This document shows, piece by piece, positions 14,001 through 26,000 of a DNA stretch of 64,000 nucleotides; within the stretch, counting starts at the first letter, position 1; the number at the start of each line of letters is the position of its first letter. The notes under the pieces are model-generated. The model saw nothing but the letters and a program-made list of their open reading frames with translations, searched no databases and was not told where the DNA came from. Origin of the DNA: Stenopsyche tienmushanensis (taxonomy: Eukaryota > Arthropoda > Insecta > Trichoptera > Stenopsychidae). The translations under genes were made by a program, and so were the position numbers. The stretch is taken from positions 1 through 64,000 of the forward strand of contig WACJ01000109.1 of assembly GCA_008973525.1 (NCBI GenBank). Reading direction: 5' to 3'.

Positions 14001-17000
14001 TACGCCCCAAGCCCAGTTGCGCCTTTGGCGGGCGCCTGCTTTGCCACCCCCTTGTTACGGCCCTGAATTTCTAAACCGTGAAACGCTTTTTTCGCTTTCT
14101 TCTTTTCATTTTCGGGCCTAGCATTTTCCGACCACAACCATTCTCTTACTGGAAGTTCCCGGAATTTTCTGATTTGAGTATAAAAATACTGTTTGCAGAA
14201 AAAGTATGCTTTTCAACCGAATGAAGGTTCTGGGATAAGTGCAGTGAAATTTCAAATAGTCTCCGAAAAGCGAATCCAGCGTCTCACTGTTATGTATTTC
14301 TATAACGATTTATCAATGTTAGTTTTACGAACGTCTTTCTATATCTTTCAGATGACGACTGTCTAAATATCTTTCGAGATCGACATGGAAACTTGCATTC
14401 CTACCCTTGTCTGTTCGCACTTGCTTATCTTCACTTTGTTTTTGTTAATATGACTAATGACAGAGGCAAGCTTATTGATCTAAGATTTAAAAAAAAAAAA
14501 ACATCTGAGAGAAGATTCGCCAGATGTCCGTGTTTATCCCATGTGTTATAATATCTTTATCTAAGAATTTGGGTCCCGTGAGAAATAACACCGATTCACA
14601 ATAGGCGACGAGTGTGTTAATGATACATATTATATATAGCAAAAAATTTCAATATATATATACTTCTTCTTAACACATTATGTGCGGGGGCACTTTGTGC
14701 ATGTCTGTCCTCTGACGCATTCTTATATAAAAAATCATTTTTTTCAAAATTCACCAAGTATTCCGGCTCGCGTACCATTAAAAATAGCTTCGCATTCATT
14801 CATTTTCAATAGCAAATGACACATTTACGACAGCAAATGCATTCGTATTGTATAATTTGAGAGGCTCGCTGTAAATTATCCCACTTTTTTGCCTGTTTAC
14901 TTTAGACAGATTGTAAACACTAACATCTGCAACAAAATCTTAGAAGACCTTGTGACACGATGTATCTGCATGCGAATCGATGGCAAGAAATTAAAATACG
15001 CTTGGGTCTGTTTTTGTGTGGATCTTTTTTATGCGAATTTGAAGTTATGCGGTTTTCAAAAATAATGGAAACTATCTTACTTACATTTGTGTGCATAAAA
15101 TGCACGAAAACATTTCTTTTTTGCGCAAGTTTCTAAAGGTGCAAATAAGAATAATACTGGAAAATAGTATTTTCGAATATTAAACATGGTTTTTATTCAT
15201 TCTGAGTATTGGGAATGTTTTCAATTGTGATTAAATAAATCTTCAATAGCCAATTAATATGAAATAACATTGCTTAATAACATTTTAGCCAATTTTAACC
15301 AAAGACAGCGTAATTCATAAATATATACTTCCTGCATGTAATGTGTTAAAAATGCCTAATAATTTGCTATGAGACGTAAGCAATCTCCATGTAGATTTTT
15401 ATGGTGATTTTCTAATGTCATGTACTATTTTAGATAGAAAGAAACCTTTTTCTTAGATCCAAAGGCAGAATATATTTTTGAATTGAATGATTGAATGTGT
15501 TAATACCGCTATCAGTAGGGTTAACTGTTCAAAATATAATTAATATTATATTTTGGGTCCATGGATCTCGAGAGATTTTTTGCTCTTCGATTGCGACGAT
15601 GTATGGACCTTGGATTGCGAAAATCTAAGAATGAAAATCCGAATAATTACATTATTTTTGTTTGAAAATGCACTGATAACGGTATTTGGAGAAGAGAAAA
15701 ACGGCAAAAAAATTGCATTTTGCACTTTAGGCCGGCCAGTTGACGCAAGTTAGAGATTCTAATCAGAATAAAAAGCTTCTCACGAAAATAATAGTCAGTG
15801 GGGTGAACGTTCAACAAAGAAAAGCCTTGGAGATCAAGTCTTCAATTTTGAACATGCATAAGGATTGTATGAATTAGATGAATGTGATTATCATCCTTAA
15901 ATGAATTTTAAAGTCATTACTTCTGCAGAAGACTATTCATGGCTTTTATACAGAGATTAACCCTATAAATACGCACAGATTAGTACTTCAAATTTATACA
16001 ACAACAAAAACACACACATTAAGCTTAATTTTAACTCAAATATATTTACTTATTCCTACAAAGCTGATTCCTTCTTATTTTGTTTGTTTTTGCAATACTT
16101 CAATCAAGTTTCCGCGCTATAATTTTATCCACGTATACCGAAACATAGCCACCTTGTATCGAAAGTAGACGACGTTTATTTAACAATTATTAACGTAAAC
16201 TACTTGTAGATAAAAAAGCAGCTTTGTAGATTTTAATTTGATGCCGGTAAATAAAATTATTCGTGTTTTTAAATGTCCGCAACGTTGAAAGCTTGATATA
16301 CTGTGACTTTCCCGATTTTAATTACCCTAATGTTCTAATTTCTTACCATTAATCGACTTTCGCATAAACATTCATTATTCATCAAGGCTTTGCCCGCAAA
16401 ATTAGTGTTTATGATCTGTATACGAGCAAAAAAGTGGAATAATTTATAATTAGTTTCTGGAATCATATAATATGAATGCATTTGCTGTTGTAAATCTGTG
16501 ATGTATTATTGAAAATGAATGTTCAATGACGGTAAAGCATACGTTTTTATAACAAAAAATCTTATTCTTACCGAAAACAATATTTTAATAATCATTTATA
16601 ATGTTCGGTTCATCTAAGCACATTTATAAATGTTTTTTGTTGATACGCGAACCACAGTTTTATTTTAACGTATTTTATCGTTACAACTTTTTAAAACGAA
16701 CCATAAAAGTACATTTCATTCCAAGTTTTTTGTTCATATTTTCTAATTCTCAGGGGCATTTATTGGGTTATGATAAATTAATAGTCTTGAAACATGAGGA
16801 TAATGATTTTAATTTTCAATCGGAATTTCAACACGCCTATTTTGCAATGATTTTTGTGTAGTTAATCAATAAAATAGCTTATAGAAGTCTACGACTTCGA
16901 CTTAAGTATCAATCTAAAATTATATTGAAAGACAGAAAAAATGTAAAAAAATATGTACAACTAAATCACGTACCTGACAAAAAGTTGTTCTTGATTATTC

Positions 17001-18026
17001 ACTCTCCACGATACTACAGTTGCTCCTATAATAAAAACAAATTTGTTTTAAATTTGGTCCAAATTAAATACAAAATTGTAAAATTACAAATTTGTCTCTC
17101 AAATTGTATACAAGATGATAAATATTAATTAAAATATATTTGTATTAATTTTTTTTAAACGTATTTAAAATATTCTCTTTTGTTTTAATTTGCGAGTGCG
17201 CGGTGTTATTTGAATAAAATCGCCGTAAAATGGGTTGCCATTATACAAAAAATAATAATTAATAACATTGGCAACATATTGCTAATTCAAATCGTCTCGA
17301 TTTGATTTGACAGCATGCACATCGAATGGATGCATTTTCGATCGAATTTAATTGTCAACAAACAGATTTTGGTAAATTTTCAAATTGCACACGGTTCCAA
17401 ATTACGACCCAAGGCTCCGTGGCGAGATGCGTACATAATTAAGATCATCGAAAATCGGCTCGTAAATCGGGTCCGATGCTTTCAATTTTAATAGCGCCAT
17501 AAAAGTTTTACCTTCAATTCGGAGCGCGCTCATTAACACACAAACTCACTTTTATCTGTGCTTCCATTGTGTCGTAATTCAAAAAGCGGAATAAAAGCGC
17601 CCGGAACAGGCGATTTTGCGGCGTTTTCTAAAAAACGCTCCCGTTTCGGCTCTCGCGGTATTTACATTCGTTGTTTACAAAAAATAGCCGCACAACAAAT
17701 GTAATTAGAATACGGCCAATTATCGATTCTAAAGTCGAAGGACGCTCTACGCAATGAAATAGCGCACTGTTACACTGCGCCCTTTCTATATAAATAATAT
17801 AAATCGTCGAGCGGAGCTGTGTTTTTTTGAGGTTATATTTTTTTTTTGTTGTGGAAAAAAATTAAGTGTGAAAAACGCGACGGCGACGGGCGAAATCGAA
17901 AATGAGCTCCCGTGGGAGTGCGAGGAATGGTCCGGCCAAAGTTGAGGGAGAGTTACCGTGCAGATTGACTGTGCAGGTGGTGTTATTGCCGCGGTCCAGA
18001 ACGACGACACTCGTAGCTGCCGCCAT
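2033..18026 (-). CDS. Glucose-6-phosphate 1-epimerase (hexose-6-phosphate mutarotase), 8 coding exons
   Basis: Coding exons: 18026-17957, 17025-16974, 3111-3053, 2977-2821, 2748-2568, 2493-2337, 2268-2117, 2041-2033. Every border is GT-AG and phases join, giving 837 nt (278 aa). The enzyme interconverts alpha and beta anomers of hexose 6-phosphates in the cytosol and belongs to the galactose-mutarotase-like beta-sandwich fold, near yeast YMR099C. Seen: LDRGNNTTCTVNLHG at the N-terminus, VVSWRVNNQEQLFVSKQAVF, RGGIPFVFPQFGPW, LLHTYF with His149, and ICVEAGHVSSP with Glu253; the His-Glu spacing matches the catalytic pair known for YMR099C. The start ATG (18026-18024) lies in a GC-rich block. Exon 2 is only 52 nt and the last exon is 9 nt (Val-Met-stop); reading through instead would give Val-His-stop at 2108. 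Intron 2 is 13.9 kb and full of transposon debris. Family call firm, exact physiological substrate inferred. Confidence 0.93.
3129..3765 (-). repeat. Probable non-LTR retroelement 3' end in mutarotase intron 2
   Basis: A GC-rich block of about 630 bases with abrupt edges against AT-rich intron. Read on the minus strand it runs from CGGGTGCATATTAGTAGTGA near 3720 to GAAACCCTGATTAATATGAT near 3160. It has stop-rich frames and reads like a retroelement 3' untranslated end, but I could not match it to a named family. It ends about 15 bases from the acceptor of the 59-nt mutarotase exon 3, so nearly all native sequence upstream of that exon has been displaced. A SINE is an alternative. Confidence 0.4.
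5015..5165 (-). repeat. Palindrome-bearing dispersed repeat, copy 1
   Basis: Read on the minus strand it contains AGGACGGAGTGGCCACAAGG then GGTCCGCTTTTCGGACCGCT, a 6-bp stem (GGTCCG/CGGACC) around a CTTTT loop. The same arrangement recurs at 50545-50785 and 50950-51180, and in decayed form at 13640-14070. No coding content is convincing. Confidence 0.7.
5385..5695 (-). mobile_element. Tigger/pogo-like transposase fragment (decayed)
   Basis: Translated on the minus strand, with in-frame stops, it gives RNIDEA, NKVTKSCMKGVWKNCF and DDHINYENDAENIIDE. The 'KSCMKGVWKN' type motif is known from the C-terminal part of pogo/Tigger transposases. The same stretch occurs on the plus strand at 11335-11600. 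Stops and frameshifts make it a pseudogene fragment inside mutarotase intron 2. Confidence 0.6.
8786..9430 (+). mobile_element. hAT (ZBED-like) transposon remnant
   Basis: 8786-9085 is an inverted copy of 54275-54575, starting with AGTAACTGTCTAATCTATG. Downstream, at about 9265-9380, a frame reads SRLRTLKFAMQIDEATYIAK, resembling the catalytic-core entry 'LQLDEST' of ZBED5/FAM200-type hAT transposases. The frame is broken soon after. The partner copy at 54 kb is next to a hAT dimerisation domain, which supports the family call. The ORF at 8869-9168 has no recognised function and is probably only part of the element. Confidence 0.55.
10545..10965. other. GC-rich island with G-runs in mutarotase intron 2
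   Basis: A sharply bounded GC-rich block within AT-rich intron. The plus strand carries long G-runs (a 10-base G run at 10619-10628, further runs at 10728-10745 and 10758-10792), the pattern of possible G-quadruplexes. Long proline-rich or glycine-rich ORFs here follow from base composition only. It could be an unannotated promoter or first exon, or an inserted GC-rich element. I could not link it to any coding exon. Confidence 0.4.
11335..11600 (+). mobile_element. Tigger/pogo-like transposase fragment (decayed), second copy
   Basis: The frame at 11342-11512 reads VIKNIDEARNKVTKSCMKGV, continues with WKNCFKKFIDDHINND, then stops; nucleotide similarity to the 5.4-kb copy goes on to TCTCAAGAAAATTACGTCTT near 11530. 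The two copies are inverted relative to each other in one intron. Compared with the other copy it lacks about 70 bases after DDHIN, so both are independently eroded. Confidence 0.6.
13640..14070 (+). repeat. Palindrome-bearing dispersed repeat, copy 2 (split by an insertion)
   Basis: The left part (13645-13800) matches 50560-50690, including GACGAATGAACGCCTC and the GATTATGAACTCTCATTACAAAACGAAGT segment. The right part (13960-14070) resumes the match with ACGCCCCAAGCCCAGTTGCG and GGCGGGCGCCTGCTTTGCCA. The roughly 160 bases between are absent from the 50-kb copy, so this copy was interrupted or the other was deleted. The central palindrome has decayed. Confidence 0.7.
14805..14992 (+). repeat. 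Dispersed repeat, direct copy of 53240-53402
   Basis: Shares with 53240-53402 the blocks ACAGCAAATGCA, CGCTGTAAATTATC (CGCTAATTGTAAATTATC in the partner), TTTTTTGCCTG, ACAGATTGT, GCAAAA/CTTAGAA and GATGGCAAGAAATTA. The copy is colinear over about 165 bases with small indels. Non-coding, identity unknown, in mutarotase intron 2. Confidence 0.7.
16091..16425 (+). repeat. 330-bp dispersed repeat, copy A
   Basis: Starts GCAATACTTCAATCAAGTTT and continues through TTTATCCACGT, CGACGTTTATTTAACAATTA, GATGCCGGTAAATA, GTCCGCAACGTTGAAAGCTT and CTTTCGCATAAACATTCAT. The partner at 25361-25740 is colinear and about 85 to 90 percent identical by eye. It lacks the roughly 80-base insertion that the partner carries after CTTTCCCGATTT. 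No coding capacity was recognised. Confidence 0.8.
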
Positions 18027-18115
18027 CTTAGCGCCCACTGAGCGGGGTCCGGGGAGGGGACGCCAAAGTAACCTACGACTCTAACAGCATTTATATCGAC
18101 CATCACCAAACGTTA
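17775..18115 (-). promoter_or_regulatory. GC-rich start region of the mutarotase gene
   Basis: A GC- and CpG-rich block stands out from AT-rich surroundings and contains the first coding exon of the mutarotase (18026-17957) with flanking 5' UTR. CpG-rich first exons also mark the SERF and NTAQ1 starts in this window, so a promoter here is inferred from position and composition. I see no clear TATA box at a fixed distance. The overlapping plus-strand ORF at 17902-18084 is an antisense shadow. Confidence 0.5.
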
Positions 18116-18640
18116 CTTTTGAATCTGTTACGCACATTATACGGGCATAAAATATTTATTTTCAAATCTTGATGGAAATCGATAAAATGAAAATAATTCA
18201 TTAAAAAAAAAACAAGCATACGAGGACGTTACAATTAATTTAGTCCTTTTAGTAATAATATTCCATATGAATTCTAAGTAGACCTATACATCTTCGCAGA
18301 TTGTTTTTGTATTTTCGAATTGTAATGAATCTTAATAAACATACTATTTACTTGATTTACCTACTATTTATACTCTTGTATCAGAGCCACAGGATTTGTT
18401 TTAAAACTCACTAGAATCATAAACGTATTAAGATAATTATAATACCCACCATCTATGAGTCTTGCATAAAATAATCATCTTCATAAGATTAAGCTTAATT
18501 TTTTGTGCAATACATTTTAGTTGTATAAGATGAAATTTCCAAGCTTGGAATCGGTGAAAATAATCACACAGGCACACAACCACATGCATTTTCTGAAGCA
18601 TTCAATATGATTCTTAACTTTTTAAGTGACAACATATTAA

Positions 18641-19195
18641 GCCTTTACACTCGAGATCTTTATACTTAGAGATAAAACTTTTATACTTAAGTCTTATATA
18701 TAAAAATGAATTGGGTTTTGTTCGTTCGAAATGCGCTGCCATACCGTTCATCGGATTGGGCGAATAACATAGGCATAGTCTAATATATAAAAATCAATGT
18801 TTGTTCATATTTATAATAAAACCAACAAATAATATTTTTAGAATTATTACTTCTGTGGCGGCAACGCACTGAGTGTCGGCTAGTCTTTTATAAAATAATT
18901 GCCGAGATACATGCCCGGCTTGTCGGGACAAGTATTATAATAATATATGGTATTGTCTTTTCAGGCTTTGTTTCTTTGAGAACACACTTTGCAATCCTTC
19001 CTAGCTCCTGTTAGAATATTATGCAGCTTTTTATTCAATTATCTTCGGAATCGGAGGTTGAAGTCGAATATGCAGTCTGGTCAGTGGTTAGAGATGGACC
19101 CACTTCAAAGGAACTAAACGTAAAATTATTGCCAAGCATCGAGTTTCCGCTCCAAATCATACGGTGAGTGAGAGTCACCTCTCGAATGCAAAGTG
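18641..19195 (-). mobile_element. piggyBac-type non-autonomous element with TTAA duplications
   Basis: TTAA at 18637-18640 and 19196-19199 flank a 555-bp block. Terminal repeats are GCCTTTACACTCGAG (left) and, read inwards from the right, CACTTTGCATTCGAG; right-subterminal GGTGACTCTCA also occurs in the related element at 32709-33599. TTAA target duplication and CCTTTGC-type ends are hallmarks of the piggyBac superfamily. The interior has no transposase and holds a Helitron-like insertion (18692-18883). Confidence 0.75.
18692..18883 (+). mobile_element. Short non-autonomous Helitron inside the piggyBac element
   Basis: Begins TCTTATATATAAAAATGAAT, has the shared block TGCGCTGCCATACCGTTCATC, and ends with GCGGCAACGCACTG...GGCTAG before T. 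These match the start and end of the larger Helitron at 59150-61437. A second start-like TCTAATATATAAAAATCAAT at about 18779 shows an internal repetition. The TC...CTAG-T pattern is the Helitron signature; the base before TC is G rather than the usual A. Confidence 0.65.
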
Positions 19196-19199
19196 TTAA

Positions 19200-20084
19200 A
19201 AGATGAAATTTTAAAGTAATTCAATGCGAATTAATTTAATGCGAAATTGTATCTTTTAAATGTTCATATTTCCTAAAATCAAAATAAATAATAGCGGGGT
19301 GTTGAAAAATGCATATTAAATAAAATAGCGGACTCTTAATAGTATATCTTTATTCACAATGAACGTTGGAAAATCGTGCATAATTACAGAGATTCAACTA
19401 GATATTATATAATATTTAAAAATCTTCTTATCTATTAATTTATGAAATCAAAAAAGTGAAACTACATAATCTGCGATATTAAATTTTCACTTTTAATGAA
19501 GTCAATGGCTTTTCTCGGAATAATAATATCAGTCAAATTCGGAAAACACCAATACCTTTTTACACAGAGAGTACAATGTAAACATTTCGTGGTCGATTGA
19601 ACGGACAAATATATCATGTCTGTATACGTATATAATTTACAATTCAGATGGATTTCGGCTCTTTTCGAAGGAAGGGGATATATTTTTTTTCAAAGGAAGA
19701 ATAACGGCTACATTCCATCTAAACGTGCATCAAATCCTATGACAGATATTCGAAACAAGTGCAGGATTTTATTAAATGCATAGAAATGTTAAGAGAAAAA
19801 AATTAAAAAAAAAACAACTTTTAACTTAAACCTATATAATTTAATTATTGTACAAAAACTTGATTCATTTACACAGATGTACAAGTATCATTCTGATTTT
19901 ATGATGTTGTTCTGTACGAATCTGATAAAGATATGAAATGCAATAATAATTCACTGCAATCATTCAAAATCATTACATTAAAAATTAATTCAAAAAAATA
20001 ATGTATCTCAATTTCAATTTTTTTTTGCGATATCTTCAACGTATGTAATAAAACCCACAATTATGAAAAATTATGAGAAAATTT
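19200..20084. other. AT-rich spacer, probable SERF 3' UTR
   Basis: No gene seen. The sequence follows the SERF stop codon (20085) on the minus strand and is very AT-rich with several possible minus-strand poly(A) signals, so the proximal part is likely SERF 3' UTR. Confidence 0.35.
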
Positions 20085-23000
20085 TTAGCTCTTAGCTGAA
20101 GACTGTTGTTTCGCCGCAGCTGCATCTTCTTCTTTCTTCTTCTGTTTCTCCCGCATCAACTCAGCATCTCTATAAACAGTAAGCATTCAATTAATAATAC
20201 GTCTGGAAAACGTATAAAATATCTAGATTCTACTTATAGCAATGACCGGCATTAGTATTATTGAAATAACAATGTTATAAAAACATAATTTTCCATATTC
20301 AAACATTGAAGTTATATAATTGGACAATTTTGCACCAAGTGTGGCGCTGATATATTGATATTGGCACTCAATAGCGATGATTAGATAAAAAATAATACAA
20401 TCGACTTCTAGCTAATACATGTTATTTGCACGGCTTTCAAAATTACATATAGAACACAAGCAATGATATGAAATTAAGAAGAAAAAATAAATAAAAGCGT
20501 TAATTCAAAATATTTATAATACATTATGAATGCATATATCATTTGCCAAAATGAAATACAATCTTTAATTTTGCAGACAGCAGAATTGCAATGATTGAGA
20601 ATCTTAAAAAAAAAAAAACATTGTTTTTCAGTACATATTTTAGGTTGTGAAGGATAAAATATCAACCCAAATATTTAAAAACGACTTCACAATAATGAAT
20701 ATGAATGCAAAATATGTAATATATTTCAAACTCTATGTTGAATTGCGAAATTTTGATGCAACGTGATAAGTATTCTATGCAATCTACATGGTGTATTAGC
20801 AATTGTGACATTTAAAACAAACGCGCTATTAAATACGAATCAAATGCACATTCACGATGAGAAAAAGATTAAAAGAAAAGGATTGCACACCATGTATCGC
20901 ATATCTACCTACAATTCTTTATAAAATTGATCCAACCACTTTTGGTCATTGAATCGCATTTACGAGAATTCTCTGTGCTGACCTGCTCGACATAGACGAA
21001 AGATAGCCGAAGCGTACTATATCCAAAACATCCGAGTCTCTGTCGCACTACGATCTTCATCGGATGCTACAATTGTAGAGTTCGTCTATACCAAACCACA
21101 TCGTTATCACCTGCTTTGGGTGACATTAAAAAACACATATAAGTGGAAAATGTGTGGACTTTCTCTCCACATTATGTACGATAAAAACAATAACATTCAA
21201 AATTGAAAGCGAATAATAAATATTTTTATGCACCGATTTAGCACAATATCAGTATATGTATAACGAGTTGAAATTTTATCCTTCACAGAAACATCATTGA
21301 TCCATCGATTAACTAATACATTACCGTATCAAATGTATGATTGTAAAAATTAAAAAAAACCAAACAAAACACATCAAAATAAATCCACATTTTTATAATA
21401 TAATAAATTCAATTGGATTAAACACACTGACTGCAATTTTTTTAAGAATTGCAATTTAAGCAGTTATACAACATAAGAACGTTGTAAAAAGATAATATTT
21501 AATACACGTAATTCTTTCTATTGTCGCTCTCAAATGGCAAAATTTGTATACATATTAACACATAGCAAGAAACTTTATAATAAATAAATTGGAATAAATT
21601 AACCCACGTGTAAGCTTTGATCAAATGGCCCTGCATAATATGTGTTAATAATAAATTATCCCGTTAGGAATGTCGTTTTTTAAATGAAAGAGTTAAATTC
21701 AAACAAAAAATGTATTAAATCGTTTCATCGATACAATGTATTCTCCTTCAGAAGATGCAACCTTTTCCCATCTATTGAATGTTTTTATTCCGGAATCGTT
21801 TGCTAATCGAGATTCCACACCCTCTATTTTATGATCTTTCCTATTTTTTTCAAGTGTATTTAAATACTTTTCGGGAAGAATCCGAGATAATTCTTGTATA
21901 GTGTATGTTGGATTTGATTCATATTTTTAGTTGAAGCTGTTGTAAGTGTGAAAAAAACGACATTCCTAATGGGACAATCTATTATATAGGGTTGGCCCAA
22001 TTTCTCCATTTGCCGCTTAAGAAGAAATTTAACCTTTGTTCCTAAAAGGTGGTCATTGAGTCAGGTTTCAATATTTATATATTATATAAGACCCAAACAT
22101 GAAAATAGGTACCAGGATACAATTTCATAGCTGAGACGTTAAAAAAAATATTCTTGTACACAAATAATCGTTGATATTCAATGACAAAATGCAAATAAAT
22201 TACTTAACGCAATGGAAAGTCATATTGCAGATTTTCAATAAGTTTAGTATCCATGCTTATTGTACAAATGCAAATTACTACGGACTAACAATGTATATAT
22301 AAATTCCTTATTATACAACCTTATATTGGAACAAAGACAATAACGTGCAGAGCTAAAACGAGCATCGATAGTACAGAAAAATTCTCCGGATAGTAAAACT
22401 ATCAAACCATTTGTTAAAGATAGGAGATAAATCCAAATACATTTTTATAAATTCATAAATAACACATCTTCTGTGGGGAATTCGGTTCTTTCGTTGTATG
22501 TGGGAGATCGTATTCTCACCCTCTGATTCACCCATTAGCAACTACGTTTCTTCACAGAAAAAAATCATATTTTTAAATACCTAAGTTTTATTATGCCAGG
22601 AACACATAGTGATGGATCCAAAAATGGCTTCACATTTTAATAGATCTTAGTGTTTCTATTTCATTTTTAAATAAATTCAACAGAAGTTATCAAGGACTGC
22701 CTATTGAATGATCTTTGCTACGTAACTGAATCTATTTTGAGATGAAACCGGAGAGCGAATGTCGCCACTTAAATTTGTCTTAGCTGTAATATGTCCATTA
22801 TGATTTATTTGGTGAATATTACAACTCCTATGGCCACACATTGTGGCCGAAGATTTTTTGCCACCAACTCCTATGACCACTAAATGTGGCCGATTTTTTC
22901 TCGGGTAGTTTTTATGAACTTCAAATAAGATTTTGGTATTTTTTTAAAATGTTAGAATCAAGTGTATATTCTAAAAATACCGTCTTATTGTCTGACCATT

Positions 23001-26000
23001 AATTTGTCATCTGGAATATGGAAAATAATTGGTTCAGAGGGTTTAACTAATTATATAAAAAAAAACCAAGATTAGCCGTGGGACGAAAGATAGCATACCG
23101 AAAACAAGATACTTTAGTATTAGCTTGGCGAGACAAAATAATAGTCACAATGCTCAGTACAAAGCATACATCAACTTCCCAATCAATGGGAAGAAGCGTA
23201 AGGACTATCCCATAACAATCTAATCAAGATGAGCTAACAAGCCAGTAGTAATTTTAGATTAAATTAAAAATATGGGCGGGGTGGACACGGCAGATTAATA
23301 CGCAACATCATATAGTTTCATGCGAAAGACTGAAGTGGTGGAAGAAGTTATTTAATTCCATACAAACATTTTTTTAATACCCAAAAAATGACTTGGAGTT
23401 GGTGGGAACTTTTGCGAAAAAATCTTGGAGCCCAAAGGGTTAATAGCTTATCTGACGATAGCTAAATTGGAATAAGTCGTTGCAGGAAAAAAATGCATGC
23501 TACAAGTGTAAGCTTTAATTAAACCGGCCCCACATAAGATGTGTTAACAGGAAATTAAGAAAAATTACACAAACATAGATTGCCGTTCGAAATAAATGCA
23601 TCAAGCAGAGTACTTAGAAACATATATTGATTGTAATATTAACGGACTTTCTAATGCGTTATTGTTGAAGATCGAAACCGCTAAGAATTTACATACAAAA
23701 GGTTTCATTCGCTATGCTTTACATGACACGATTAATAATAGGAAATCCCTCCGACTCTGAATATGTAACAAATAAAGAAATATAAAGCAAAATACAAGGA
23801 ATATCAATGTATTTAATGTTAAATTTATATTATACATTATTTAAAAACGTATAATGATTATCCATACACAATAAAACAATATAATTTAAGCGAATCACTA
23901 TGATAATGTGTGTGTGTTAAGTATAGATAACAAAAATATGTACATCATGTTAACAGAGAGACATACAACGATAAGATGAAAAGAATATTATTAATTGTAT
24001 ATTTACCTATGCTTTCGCTGTTCTAATGTCATTCCGTTTTTATCAGCCCCGCTTTTCTTTTTGCTTTGTTCCAATTGCTTTTTTTGGTTTTTGGCGCGCG
24101 CCAAGTCTCTTTGATTTCCACCTAAAAACGGAACGATACATTAGTCACAATACATAAACGACAGTCCATATTTAATAAAAGGGAAATTATTCGGCTCATT
24201 ACTCAACATGCAATTTACGATCTATTACAAAATGCATTGTTGAATTCGACTTGATGATGTTGAAATGATTTCGTAACTCTCTCTTTTGGAGTAAACAACA
24301 AACTCGTTCCATCAGTTTAGTATTATGATTCACATTAATATCTATATTACGATCTATACACTTGTTTAATGAGCGTTGTCCATAAGCTCAAAACTGTTTC
24401 AGTATTACGTGGTATTATTGGAGTCTTGAAACACTATGGGAAATATCTAAAACTGGTTTAATCAAGAAAAATCACTTGATCGTCATAAAATTTAGGTATA
24501 ATCAACTGAAATCACTATCGTTGGATAAGCTATTAAGCTCTTTCAACAAAGATAAGACGACTTTAGTTCGTGTTGTCTTGAGAGCAGGCGTTTGTTTTGA
24601 TAATTGAGATACTTGTATTATTTTTATCGTTGACCAATTTTGTTATTCCCTTTTAACTCTTCTGGAGTAGCGTCATTAGCCGAGTATCACCACTCCTTTG
24701 CAAAATCTATGCCTTCAAAAGTAAACTGGCAGGTTTGCACGGTGACCCTATCCTTTTATTTTGGCAACACACTAGGCAAAAATAGCTGAACAACAGAAAG
24801 CATATGCCATGCAAGTTAAGAACATTAAGAACGAAGAAATGAACGAACATTGTGTGTGTGTCCAACTGTGTTAAGCTTCATTAAGATCAGTTACTGATAG
24901 AAAATTAATCAAAACCATTTGATATGGATGAAATGCTAGTAAAAATGTTAACTCATGAAATAAAAACAGAATCATGTATTTAGAATTTTTTGCTCAAAAT
25001 GTTAAGAGTTAATTTTAGAATACTGTTTATCGTTTACGAAAATTAAGCCGAAAATAATAATCGGAGGCCACGTCTCATTACAAAATCAACACTTTCTATG
25101 TTGAACGTTTCAAGGCTATCTAGATTTGATGACACCGACGAAATGCTATTTCGTAAAATGTCGAAATCATATCATCGGATATAAAAGGTCTCAAATCTTA
25201 TACTATGAGAAAGCGACATTATTTTTGTAATTATTTCAAAAAAGCCAATTCGTTCTCATTTTGTTGTTTTGATATTGTAAGTGAACAAAACAACAGTCTT
25301 CCGCAATGATATTGTTGTAAATAAATATTATATTTATTTAATATTGTAATGCTTCGAAATTTGCAATACTTCAATTAAGTTTCTGCGCTGCAACTTTATC
25401 CACGTCTACCGAAACCATTGCCACTTTGTATTGAAAGAAAACAACGTTTATTTAATAATTATTAACATAAACTACTTACGATTTTAATTTAATGCCGGTA
25501 AATACAATTATCGCGTTTTTAAATGTCCACAACGTTGAAAACTTGATAGACTGTAACTTTCCCGATTTGCACACACATATTTTCTGTACAAATAATTTTT
25601 GTGCACAAAAATGTCAGCCTACTTAAAATAGTCCTTTTATTAAAAGATCCCTTTTAATTACCCACTCCTCTAATTTCAACTTTCGCATAAATATTCATCA
25701 TTCATCGAGGTTTTGCATATATTTTAATGATCTTTTGTGATGTTAAAAAAATTCTATTTAACGTCAATAGCGTATGCATTTTGACGTTATAATGCGGTTT
25801 ATAAAAATAGCATACATCTTCCAAGAGGTACAGTTTCAACATGGACGAGCTTTAAGTTGCAATTTATACATTAGCTCAAAAACATTGCTACAACCAACAA
25901 ATAGCGATCCTAAGGTAATCGCTAAACTGTCAATAAAACACTTTTTTTTCAACAAAGCCATCAACACAAACAGTGAATCGAATCGGTCGCTCTTTAAAGA

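Noticed and set aside
16601..17128. Plus-strand ORFs of 86 and 67 codons
   Set aside because: One covers the antisense of mutarotase exon 2 (17025-16974); both are AT-rich with no motif.
17902..18084. Plus-strand 60-codon ORF in GC-rich sequence (MSSRGSARNGPAK...)
   Set aside because: It is antisense to the firmly placed first exon of the mutarotase on the minus strand.
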